Below, piece after piece: positions 27,087-35,119 of a stretch of 64,000 nt of DNA (position 1 is the stretch's first letter; every line of letters starts with the position of its first letter). Origin of the DNA: Corynebacterium minutissimum. GTDB taxonomy: Bacteria; Actinomycetota; Actinomycetes; Mycobacteriales; Mycobacteriaceae. Under the pieces are notes generated by a model. It was not told the DNA's origin and ran no database searches. It saw only the letters and a program-made list of their open reading frames with translations. Position numbers and translations under genes: made by a program. The DNA is taken from assembly GCF_016889765.1 (NCBI RefSeq), contig NZ_CP069533.1:558001-622000 (forward strand). Reading direction: 5' to 3'.

Positions 27087-27944
27087 CTAGTTTGGATGGA
27101 GAAACCCGGCATCGCGAATAGCAACCACTGGCGACGCTGACAAATTAGACAATCGACGGACGATGTCAACTAGCTTACTTTTTGGAATTGGCAGATGTCC
27201 GATTCCATCAAAGTCGAGGCGCTGGGAAATACGCAAATCGCTGGATCGAGCTTTTACAAATGGCTTATGGTTAGCCTCGTAGTATTGAGCGTCGCCAAGA
27301 TTGTGGTACATCGCTGGGTAAAACTGCGAATATGCTGGTATGGAATCGACAAGGTCAACGCCATACTCACTGCTGACTCTGCTGTACGGAGTTCTTCCCT
27401 TGACCCGGTGACACTCTGACATGTACGTCGACCAATCGGTATCGTGACGGTTTGGAAACCCCAGCCGGGGATTAACTGTGAGGGCGATGGAGTTAGGGAA
27501 CTCAGCGGCGTAATTCATGGCTGCATATCCTCCGCCTGAGTTTCCAAAAAAAATGAGTCGTTGAGAACCAAGAGCTACGATGGCTTCCTCAAGTATTGGG
27601 GTGAGGATCGGCTTCAGATGCCCTATTGCTCTATTCCCGAGGTACCAGCCGAGGCTGACTTTGTTGGACAAGCTAACGCTAGGATCAGCAATTGCAATGA
27701 GATTCACACCTACTTGACCTGTAAAACCTTCTCCTACGAGCGTCGGGTAAGCTGTCCGAACCGAGACACGGTGTTGAAATGCAACCACAGTAATGTCAGA
27801 GCCACGATCGCGAATTAAAATATCGAGGAACTGGTTTCCGAGCTGAATGGTGTGAAGGCCATCCGTCGCTTCAATACGTGACCAGAAGGAGGGTGATGGG
27901 TACGTTTTCCCAACACCCCATCTAGCGGTGTCTCTTCTTCTCAT
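27087..27944 (-). CDS. Alpha/beta hydrolase-like protein of the polysaccharide locus (copy 1)
   Basis: 285 residues from ATG 27944 (MRRRDTARWG), matching the N terminus of its paralogue at 48849 (MSLRRNYARYG). The nucleophile elbow is IFFGNSGGGYAAMNYA (~150), preceded by DILIRDRGSDITVVAFQH and LIAIADPSV; the catalytic His may be in DGIGHLPIP near the end. It may be an esterase or deacetylase on glycan, like Asp2-type proteins, but this is inference. The codon use is more A+T-rich than its paralogue's. It lies in the same orientation as the DDDD transferase at 28985, about 1 kb away across an IS-scarred gap. Confidence 0.7.
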   Translation of the reverse strand: MRRRDTARWGVGKTYPSPSFWSRIEATDGLHTIQLGNQFLDILIRDRGSDITVVAFQHRVSVRTAYPTLVGEGFTGQVGVNLIAIADPSVSLSNKVSLGWYLGNRAIGHLKPILTPILEEAIVALGSQRLIFFGNSGGGYAAMNYAAEFPNSIALTVNPRLGFPNRHDTDWSTYMSECHRVKGRTPYSRVSSEYGVDLVDSIPAYSQFYPAMYHNLGDAQYYEANHKPFVKARSSDLRISQRLDFDGIGHLPIPKSKLVDIVRRLSNLSASPVVAIRDAGFLHPN

Positions 27945-28015
27945 GGAACCAACACTACAATACACCCCACTTCATTAGGAGCCCGCTCCGAGACTGACTC
28001 CAGAGTGTAGACACG

Positions 28016-28155
28016 CCAGTGGCTAGGCACCTGTGGGCTGACCCAGACGGCAGTGCGCCACGGGGCGTCCGCCCTGACACACGGCAATGCCGAGGGCGCA
28101 GCCAAATGCATGTCTTCCCTGGTCCTGTCGGTGCCAGGATGTGAATGGTGGTCGG
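28016..28155 (-). pseudogene. istB: IS21-family istB (helper ATPase) fragment
   Basis: On the minus strand a Walker A (APTGPGKT; 28140-28111) is followed, after a one-base frame change, by CALGIAVCQGGRPVAHCRL, the segment that follows Walker A in IstB ATPases of IS21 elements. No istA or inverted repeats are visible, so it is a decayed scrap. Confidence 0.65.
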
Positions 28156-28470
28156 GGTATCCCGCCAGTTGGCTTCTGCGCTTCGTTTCAGCTAGCTAAA
28201 GTTTATGCCGCGTCACCGTAGAAGCACTATCCTGTGTAGTAACCGCCACTACTTTGCCAAGATAATTCAACGCCTTGACGTGGCATCCAACCCACGCCCG
28301 CATCTTCTCATTCGCCGCGACTGTGACATTCATCAGCCCGAGCACGGGATGACCACAGCAGACGCCGACATCGCGATAATCTGTCTGAAATTAGCCACAA
28401 CGGCCGACCGCTTCCAAGGAGAAGTTGAGACAATACCCCATCGATTTACGGTGCCTCCAACATTAACTAT

Positions 28471-28531
28471 GAAAGAAAACCCCAGCAGTACCGGATCCCC
28501 AGAGCCCCAGTACTAACTGCTCTAAATCGAC
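28471..28531 (+). repeat. Hairpin repeat, copy A
   Basis: The element runs from GAAAGAAAACCCCAGCAGTA to TCTAAATCGA. An imperfect stem pairs AGTACCGG with CCAGTACT. It is clearly related to 37647-37730. The flanking 28156-28470 has no supported gene (an ORF there has no family character). Confidence 0.5.
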
Positions 28532-28639
28532 GTGAAATACCTTTCACCATAAACATCGTTTATTTTTAATGCGATAACTAGACTTGTTCAGCTACGAAGC
28601 CACGGGATTCCCTATTTTGTGGCCGTGACACACCGAAAA

Positions 28640-28740
28640 CTGTCGTTTGCCCGAAAGCTCGTCGTTCATCTTAGTTTCTACTAGCCTCCAGTGCTGAACA
28701 GGCGTCCTCAGCACGAAGATCGATCAAGAGGGCCTCGATA
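28640..28740 (-). pseudogene. IS3-family orfA fragment
   Basis: The plus-strand run CATCTTAGTTTCTACTAGCC ... CTCAGCACGAAGA aligns with the coiled-coil end of the orfA copy at 37826-37905 (AENTRLRRELAEAKMDNEF), but with stops and indels. 28741-28984 shows nothing recognisable. Confidence 0.5.
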
Positions 28741-28984
28741 TTCACACACCGATTCAACCCCGCACCGAAAACCAGTGGAGACGCCGACTATCCCAGCAAA
28801 ATAGAGACCGGAGATGGGCCCGATCACAAGATCCGCTGTGCCATGTCCATTCTCCGACCAAAATTTCTTGCGCTGCGACCCCGCAATGATAACTCTCTCT
28901 TATGGATACGAAATCAAGCAAATTGGACTTTCAAGAAAGGAATGTAACCGCACAACTCAGACCTACGTTCACGTCGTTCATGCA

Positions 28985-30394
28985 TCACGAAAGATAAATT
29001 TCTTTGCCTCGAACCCACGAGCTAAATCGCAATCCAGTAGACGAATCTTCGAGTACCAGTCGGGTACGCTCGGTCCAACCCGTAGGATCTACTTCGATCT
29101 CTGCGTTAACCGGCACATCGAGCTCATAACGGCCATCGGTATCTCCCCAATTTACCGTAGCTGTTAAGTGCGTAAGCGTTAAGTCGTATGCCTCAACCAT
29201 CTCAGTGAGATTAAGTCGGATTCTCAGTCTCTTTTCGCCAAGGAGCTCAGCTCGAACCTCAAGAGTGGGGGGATCAATTCCGAAGTCAATCGGACGGCGT
29301 TCAAATTGTTGGTCGATCAACTCTGCAGTGCGAATTATCGAGTGGTCATCTCCAATATGCGTCATAGTCGAAGGCGAGTCTCGATAGTGCTCAAATTTCG
29401 TTGTAGCTGAAAGCCGTCCTGCACGCCGCACATACACCCAAAGAGGCCTATTATTGACTGCGAGGCATAAATCCACTCCAATGTGTCTAAAGCGCCTTTG
29501 CATATTACTGCTGAAAGACTCTGGCAAGCTCCAAGGATGACGGTCAACAATATGTTCCCAACCGTTACCAATGTGCACCTTAGAACCTGTCATGACCATC
29601 GCCATCCTCACGCAGTCAACGCGACCTAGCTCGCTGGGGTAATAAAGAAATTGATTTGGAAACCCCAGACTCTTTTTTGGACGACCACCTTTTGAAACAA
29701 GCGCACGCGCATTCAACGACATTTCTTGCATAGCCCAAGGAAGCCAAACATCATCGTCATCTAGCGCACACCTCATAAAGATACTCTTGTCAAAGAGAGT
29801 CTCGTCGCCCAAATTGCGGACCGCTTTTTCAAAGAGCAGTCTCGGCATTTTACCGAACCGAGAAGGAGTGAATTGGTAATCAATATGCCCATTCGGTGGT
29901 AAATCCCGCTTTTCAGGATGTTGGAACAGAACCAGACGCATTTCAGAAAATGCAGAGCTAGCATTCAGCCGATTTATTAGGCTGGACAAGACCAAAATTT
30001 CCCTAGTCTTCTCAACCGAAACGTAAGTGAAATGGATGTGACGTCCTGCGTAAACCTCACGTTGTTCTGCAATAGATCGAAGACTAAGACGGTAAAAATC
30101 TAGAAAATCTCTTAATTTTTGCCATCGTGTTTCAACATCCGCAAAAATTGTCTCTGAAAATATCACAAGGTCGTAGTCCTTACGCATAGATGATTGGTTA
30201 CGAGAACCTTCAACCATGTGTCCGCAAGCTTTAATGATCTCAACCGCAGCTTGCTTTAGTTCATCTTCGATATTCGCAAGATCTACAGACAGTCGACAGG
30301 GCCGCTCCAAAGCAGTCTCTTTCGACCACCAGCGTAAGAACTCTTGCATTTCTCCAACTGCAGGTGCCACAACGACCTGCCATTCATTGAACAT
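28985..30394 (-). CDS. Putative glycosyltransferase with DDDD motif (copy 1)
   Basis: 469 residues from ATG 30394 (GAAAGG 8 bases upstream). The motif RCALDDDDVWLPWAM near residue 210 matches RYRLDDDDVLSAHYF in the protein at 49745-51145. Such an Asp cluster after a hydrophobic/basic strand is typical of GT-A-fold, metal-using transferases, including the 'putative rhamnosyltransferase' family. The N-terminal 180 residues may bind nucleotide sugar; the C-terminal 130 residues look like beta-rich accessory structure. No membrane segment. The gene is A+T-rich compared with core genes. Donor and acceptor are unknown. Confidence 0.65.
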   Translation of the reverse strand: MFNEWQVVVAPAVGEMQEFLRWWSKETALERPCRLSVDLANIEDELKQAAVEIIKACGHMVEGSRNQSSMRKDYDLVIFSETIFADVETRWQKLRDFLDFYRLSLRSIAEQREVYAGRHIHFTYVSVEKTREILVLSSLINRLNASSAFSEMRLVLFQHPEKRDLPPNGHIDYQFTPSRFGKMPRLLFEKAVRNLGDETLFDKSIFMRCALDDDDVWLPWAMQEMSLNARALVSKGGRPKKSLGFPNQFLYYPSELGRVDCVRMAMVMTGSKVHIGNGWEHIVDRHPWSLPESFSSNMQRRFRHIGVDLCLAVNNRPLWVYVRRAGRLSATTKFEHYRDSPSTMTHIGDDHSIIRTAELIDQQFERRPIDFGIDPPTLEVRAELLGEKRLRIRLNLTEMVEAYDLTLTHLTATVNWGDTDGRYELDVPVNAEIEVDPTGWTERTRLVLEDSSTGLRFSSWVRGKEIYLS

Positions 30395-30653
30395 CAGTTA
30401 GACCTTTCGCCTTTCTTGAAGAGTTCATCTGCATTGAAGGTGCCCACTTCCGTACAACAAAGCATTCACACTCACGAGAGTCGAATGTCTTCTTGTCCCT
30501 AACTCTATGCATGAACTCTACCTTGTTTTCGGACCTTGGGAAAGACAAATCCTTCACCGAGAATCTTGTAGTCAAACGCTGACTTAATCTTTAGATTCCT
30601 TCTGAATACCGACGCCCACGCGGAAACGAGGATTCCCCGTTTCAGAAAACCAC
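30395..30653. other. Short interval with possible broken ORF
   Basis: Two minus-strand frames (30430-30610) together read as a possible protein tail: SAFDYKILGEGFVFPKV in one frame and HRVRDKKTFDSRECECFVV in the other. This looks like the frameshifted end of a lost gene. No family recognised and no supported intact gene. Confidence 0.3.
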
Positions 30654-30937
30654 CTAATTCGCATAGCGATGGCGGTACTTGCTTACCATCGCCTCAATGC
30701 CTCGAAATAATGCCGGTCCATACTTCGGGTGGCGTCGGCCGAACTCCACGCTCGCAGGTACAAATCTTGCTGGGTTACCCAGGTCATGGCGGATCCCTTC
30801 ATGCACAACAACGTGGAAGAGATGACCTTCGGAAATAAGCAAATCAATTGTGTCAGTCAACTGCAGTTCCCCGCCCTTGCCCGGGGTGATACGACAAAGC
30901 GCATCAAAAATCGCCCGGTCCAGTAGGTAACGTCCCC
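30654..30937 (-). pseudogene. galU: 3' fragment of galU
   Basis: About 94 codons encode RYLLDRAIFDALCRITPGKG...HDLGNPARFVPASVEFG...HPKYGPALFRGIEAM, matching the GalU C terminus (22605-22890) with many substitutions. It lacks the N-terminal catalytic half and is joined directly to the heparinase fragment upstream. Degree of divergence suggests either an old duplication or import from a related strain. Confidence 0.9.
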
Positions 30938-31405
30938 AAACGTTAGCGATAAGTGGTCAAAGCGACCATGAATGTCACGAGCCGGTCCAAAGCGCAGAGA
31001 ATAAAAGGGCTCCAGTTCATTTGCTCGGCGATGACCAAACCTGAGCACCCGAACACGTATCCAGCGTTGTACATTTTGATGCGAGGAATTTCTGTACCAG
31101 TCACACCATTAGACAATGCAAACTCTAAGGAACCTCCGCGCACAAACTGCGGACGCCGTGGCATGGAATCCCCCAGCTCCACGAAGGCACCGCCCGGCGT
31201 CAAGGAACGCGAAGTAAATTCTTCCAATGGCTTCTGCTTCGCCCGGACCTCCTCAGCGCCCGCTCCACCGAGCATCTCAAGCGCGTCTGCGGTGGTCTGC
31301 CGCAATCGGCCAATATAGCCCGCATACTCCGGCGCCCGCTCATTAATAGCGCCTTCTTCATCGATCAGGGCCTGACCCCCGGAAAGTAGACACGTCGGGG
31401 GTTAG

Positions 31406-32310
31406 CTATGCTGCTTGGGTCAGTGTAGCTGATGTGAGTGCTTCGAAGTCATCGGGGGCTAGAAGGTTGCACCAGGAGTGTCGTCTGCGCGTGTTGTAGC
31501 GCATGCACCATCGGAAGACTTCTTGGCGGCAGGTAATGGATTGTCAAAGACTTTCCGATCACGTAGGACTTCACGCTTTAAGCGTGGCGTTAAACGATTC
31601 TGCTAGGGCATTATCGGCACTCGTTCCCACTGCTCCCTTGGATTGGCGCACACCAAGCTGGGCGCAGTGGTCCCTAAATGCTTGTGAGGTGTACACACTG
31701 CCATGATCAGAATGGAAAATTGCCCCGTTAAGGCTTCCACGGACTTTCCTGGCATGAGGTAAAGCTTCGATAACCAGCGATACCCGCATGTGATCGGCTA
31801 GCGCATGGCCAACGAGTTTGCGCGAGTAGACGTCGATGACCGTGGCCAGGTACATGTTCTTGCCTCCCATACACGGCAGGTAGGTGATATCGCCTACATA
31901 GACCTGGTTCGGCCTGTCAGCTGTGAATCTGCGGCCTACTAAATCTGGCATGACTCGGCGGCCAGGCTTGCGCCTGGTGGTGATGCATCGACGCCGTTTA
32001 GTAAAGCCTTTTAGCCCCATGGATTTCATGATGCGTGCGACCTTCTTGTGATTGATCGGAGGAAAGTCCGTATCGTCGTTGAGGCTTGCAGCGATGCGTT
32101 TAGCACCATAAAGCCCGTGCTCATCATCGAAGATGGTTTTGATTCGTACACCAATAAGAGCATCGGAACACGTCTTTAACCTGCGTTTTTCGCGGGTGTT
32201 GAGCCATTTGTAGAACGAGGAGCGATTGAGCTTTAACACGTGGCACATCCGTGTGAGCCGAGTATTCGGTTCGGTGGTCATAGACAAACTGGAAGCGGAT
32301 TACCAGCGTG
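31406..32310 (-). pseudogene. IS3-family transposase OrfB (DDE), frame-disrupted
   Basis: The integrase core is intact: YVGDITYL (first Asp), IFHSDHGSVYTS (second Asp), ADNALAESFN (Glu), within the open frame 31571-32287. Two short segments are out of frame. IRFQFVYDHRTEYS near the start reads in another frame after a TAA, and KREVLRDRKVFDNP after the DDE Glu reads in +1, so the main frame stops at TGA 31573-31571. The frame returns for ITCRQEVFRWCMRYN and would end at 31406. Confidence 0.75.
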
Positions 32311-32315
32311 TCTCT

Positions 32316-32600
32316 TTAAGCAAAATTTTTCGCGGCCTTGCGCAAGATATCGCGTTCTTCGCGCAGCTTTGCGTTCTCTTTTTCTAGCTGACGGATTCGT
32401 TCAGAATCAGTCGTCGCCTGGGCCTTGTCGCGCATGGTCTTCGTGCGAGCACGCTTGCCGGTGCCGTACTGCTTAAGCCAGGAGAAAAGTGAGGAGCGAT
32501 TGATTCCTAGCTCTGCTGAGGCCGCGTGAAGTGAAAGGTCCTCATTGTTTTCGTAGAGGGCCACAGCATCACGTTTGAACTGTTCGGAGTACCTAGGCAT
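32316..32600 (-). CDS. IS3-family transposase OrfA
   Basis: 94 residues. An N-terminal helix-turn-helix (YSEQFKRDAVALYENNEDLS ... ELGINRSSLFSWLKQYG) is followed by a leucine-zipper-like coiled coil (RIRQLEKENAKLREERDILRKAA). It ends at an A5T4 run (around 32330) in which a -1 shift would give the FAKETRW junction typical of OrfAB fusion. OrfA looks intact. Confidence 0.88.
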   Translation of the reverse strand: MPRYSEQFKRDAVALYENNEDLSLHAASAELGINRSSLFSWLKQYGTGKRARTKTMRDKAQATTDSERIRQLEKENAKLREERDILRKAAKNFA

Positions 32601-33290
32601 GGTGGTAGATTACCTTTCTTCCCAACCCAACCGGGCTGGATATCAGGTGTCTACCAAACAGGGGTCAGGTCCCAATACTTCAAGACAAGCTTTTGCGCGC
32701 TTTGCACCTGTGGCTAGCATGGACTCATCGTTCAGCCTATCGCCCACCACAAGCAACGCCAACGCTTGAGAAAGTCCATGGTTCCAGTAGCCATCAAAGT
32801 GCTTCAACAGCCACTGGCCGTGATATTCGATGGCTTCATATAGCCATTAGTCTTCAGGGAAGATTTCACTGAGCATGCAGAGCGACGCCGCCCTAATCGC
32901 GACTGCATTTCCGCCCCAGACGTGTTCATCGTGTTTCCACTCTGGGGAAACACTGTTCATCTCCCACCAGTTCCCCGCGACTGCCCACGCAAACTCTGCG
33001 CCAGTAGAAATCTCCTCTGTCCAATCCAACTCAGGAAGCTCTGCTGCACGGTCGACGATAAAGTCAATCCAGTTCAACGAATGCTTATAAAAGCGCACGG
33101 TGGATGCAAGTTTTGAGACTCAACCTGAGGTCAAAACGGTTCCTCTGGCTCAAACGCATTGCTGGGTAAGAGTGAATCTGTATTTCCCGCTCAAGATCCG
33201 AGCACTCGAGTTGGGGCGCCCAAACCTCCAGAAATTACGACAGACCGACCTCGCCTCGAAGAATAGAAGAGACAAAAGTTTCCTTTCGAT

Positions 33291-34061
33291 ACCGCCGCTT
33301 CCCATTACAGGAAACAGAAAGTGTCTTTGGTGAAAATAGTTGCGTCCAAATCCCTATTCACGCAAACAGACCGACCCTTGGAAAGCTTTCCACTTCAATG
33401 CACAAACAAGACTGAGGAATATTCAGGTAAACGCTCTTTTCGGGCGCACACCTCCCCGCGATAGAATCGTATCTAACACGCAGTGTCTACACCATTCTAA
33501 GAACTCGTAGGCGCACGATTGCTTCATCCCAAACAACGAATAAATCCCGAATCGACCAACCGCACGGTGCACGTTCGCCAGACAGATCGACACAGGTGAT
33601 AGAAATGATATGAATCTTCGGCCCTCAGCGCCCCAAGTGTCTCCGCAAAGCCATTCGCGTCCAGAAAACCAACTACATCTCGGGAGCACACCTCGAGCCA
33701 GAACCTATTTCAATAGAATCGGATGTAAACCGAAAGCCAAGACTCAGATGAGGTTACCCTCGTTTTGCGGCAATTGGATAGATTAAGCGAGGCTGAACTT
33801 CATGCTGAGAACGCTCGCCTGCGCCGGGAGCGATCTTAACCATCTCCTTCGGGACGACCAGCGCTCTCATATGACTTTGTTCACGAGCCAAAGGCCTCTT
33901 AGACCTATACCCCGCGCATTATGCAAGCTGAGGGGTAGGTCGGCCTAAGTTTATAGGAATCGAGTGTTCAAGTGCTTTGGCAACACAGAATTCCAGGACG
34001 CTAATATCGATCACTATGGTAAAATCCTGCTGACTAGGACTCCTCAACAAAAGGAAAAGTA
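33291..34061. other. Gene-free interval with an IS scrap and promoter
   Basis: Except for a short IS3 orfA-like scrap on the plus strand (33765-33838: LDRLSEAELHAENARLRRER, then stop), nothing is recognisable. ORFs of up to 88 codons here have no family character. The A+T-rich right end probably holds the promoter for 34062. Confidence 0.4.
34015..34025 (+). promoter_or_regulatory. Possible -10 region of the coiled-coil/glycosyltransferase cassette
   Basis: TATGGTAAAAT contains overlapping -10-like hexamers (TATGGT and TAAAAT), about 36-46 bases before ATG 34062. No clear -35 element is seen. AAAGGAAAAG precedes the ATG as ribosome site. Confidence 0.4.
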
Positions 34062-35114
34062 ATGCAGTTTAGGCGGAAGCTACCATCTGGAAAAACTTTA
34101 AGTACAGTAGCAATCCTATCCGGTTTATGCTTCTGCATTGCTATTTATGGTGCCAAAGTCCCAGTTTTGAGATATTTTTTCATCGCCGGAGTAGCTGGAG
34201 CAATTCTATGCTCTATTGGCACTCTCTGGTGGATGAAAGTCTCATATAGCTCACTAAAAGAGCTTATTAAACAAGCACACTTTGACTCACAACAAGCCAT
34301 CAAAGCATCTAACGATTATTTGCTACAGCTAGAAGCTAAACAGAATGAGCAGAACAACCTCACTAACTCACTGCGCCACTTTAGAAAACAAGTCAATTCA
34401 AGCCTGTCAACCCTCACCGACGACTTAAAGGCAACCGATTCAAATATTTCCGCTGTACAAGACAGCCTAAGGTCCAAACTAGATCAGATCCAAGACTTAC
34501 AACGGCAGCAGCATTTACGGGATTTAGAGCGGGACCGCGAACAAGCCCTAGCTAAGCCGACCAATTTCTTCGCCCCCAATCAGATACCACCGGTCGAAAT
34601 TATAGCTAAACCAGATGCATTCACCGCCGGCCGACAGGCCGCTAATCAAACAATGGCGGGTGGAGCCGAGACATCACTACAGTCCATTCTCAACGGCACA
34701 AGCGAAGAATATGAACGTCATCTAACCGGTATCATTACCCCTGCGTTATTAACTGCTTTGCAGGACGTAGGGCGGTTTTCCCCTATTTACCCCGGTCAAG
34801 GCCAAGGCGAGATCAGTGCTGACACTTGCTACTTCATCATCGAAGAAAAGGCACTGAAAACGCTCCCTTGGCGAGGTGTGCTCGATACATCAAACACGAA
34901 CTTGTTCCTGCGATTGGTTGAGTTGATCAAGCAAGCACAACGACAGCATGCTGTCGTTGCATTCATTAAAGATGAAACCCCAACTGCTTTTACCGGCACT
35001 ATCCAGCACAATTCAGATCTTGTAATTTCGAAGGACTCTTCCGATTTCAAATGGGAGCGTGACTGCGACCTTCCGGTTGTCGGATTACTGCGTGACTACG
35101 CTGAAGGGAAATAA
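34062..35114 (+). CDS. Coiled-coil membrane protein of the polysaccharide locus (copy 1)
   Basis: 350 residues. Two hydrophobic segments (about 14-30 and 37-57) are followed by a coiled coil (about 62-165; many Gln, Asn, Lys, Leu) and a C-terminal globular domain starting at NFFAPNQIPPVEIIAKPDAF. Its paralogue at 40376-41305 shares the same order and NIFAPNTIPATRILARPTAH, AGRxAAxQxM, DVGRF/EVGRV and LRLVE. It is followed after 5 bases by a large glycosyltransferase, as is its paralogue. This conserved pairing suggests a membrane scaffold, chain-length or co-polymerase-like role; that is inference. No described family recognised. Confidence 0.7.
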   Translation: MQFRRKLPSGKTLSTVAILSGLCFCIAIYGAKVPVLRYFFIAGVAGAILCSIGTLWWMKVSYSSLKELIKQAHFDSQQAIKASNDYLLQLEAKQNEQNNLTNSLRHFRKQVNSSLSTLTDDLKATDSNISAVQDSLRSKLDQIQDLQRQQHLRDLERDREQALAKPTNFFAPNQIPPVEIIAKPDAFTAGRQAANQTMAGGAETSLQSILNGTSEEYERHLTGIITPALLTALQDVGRFSPIYPGQGQGEISADTCYFIIEEKALKTLPWRGVLDTSNTNLFLRLVELIKQAQRQHAVVAFIKDETPTAFTGTIQHNSDLVISKDSSDFKWERDCDLPVVGLLRDYAEGK

Positions 35115-35119
35115 ACTTC

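Larger units (their letters stand above)
31371..32669 (-). mobile_element. IS3-family insertion sequence
   Basis: About 1.3 kb with imperfect terminal inverted repeats: 31371-31393 (CCTGACCCCCGGAAAGTAGA...) and 32669-32647 (CCTGACCCCTGTTTGGTAGA...). It carries orfA and orfB on the minus strand. It splits the heparinase remnant. I see no clear target-site duplication. A fragment of the same element lies at 37432-37643. Confidence 0.9.
30938..33280 (-). pseudogene. Heparinase II/III-family gene remnant, interrupted by an IS3 element
   Basis: The minus strand matches the N-terminal ~350 codons of the gene at 25052-26848 (for example HSLNWIDFIVDRAAELPELD, GGNAVAIRAASLCMLSEI, DSMPRRPQFVRGGSLEF). 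It carries an in-frame stop where PEDEWL should be (around 32849), several frame changes in the first 60 codons, and the IS at 31371-32669. The coding match stops at DHLSLT (about 30940) and switches to galU sequence, so the C-terminal half is gone. Confidence 0.88.

Noticed and set aside
28205..28516. 103-codon plus-strand ORF
   Set aside because: It lies in IS debris and runs into a hairpin repeat; there is no family character or start signal.
33423..33689. 88-codon minus-strand ORF
   Set aside because: Cys/Trp-rich translation without similarity to neighbours, in a decayed interval; no ribosome site.
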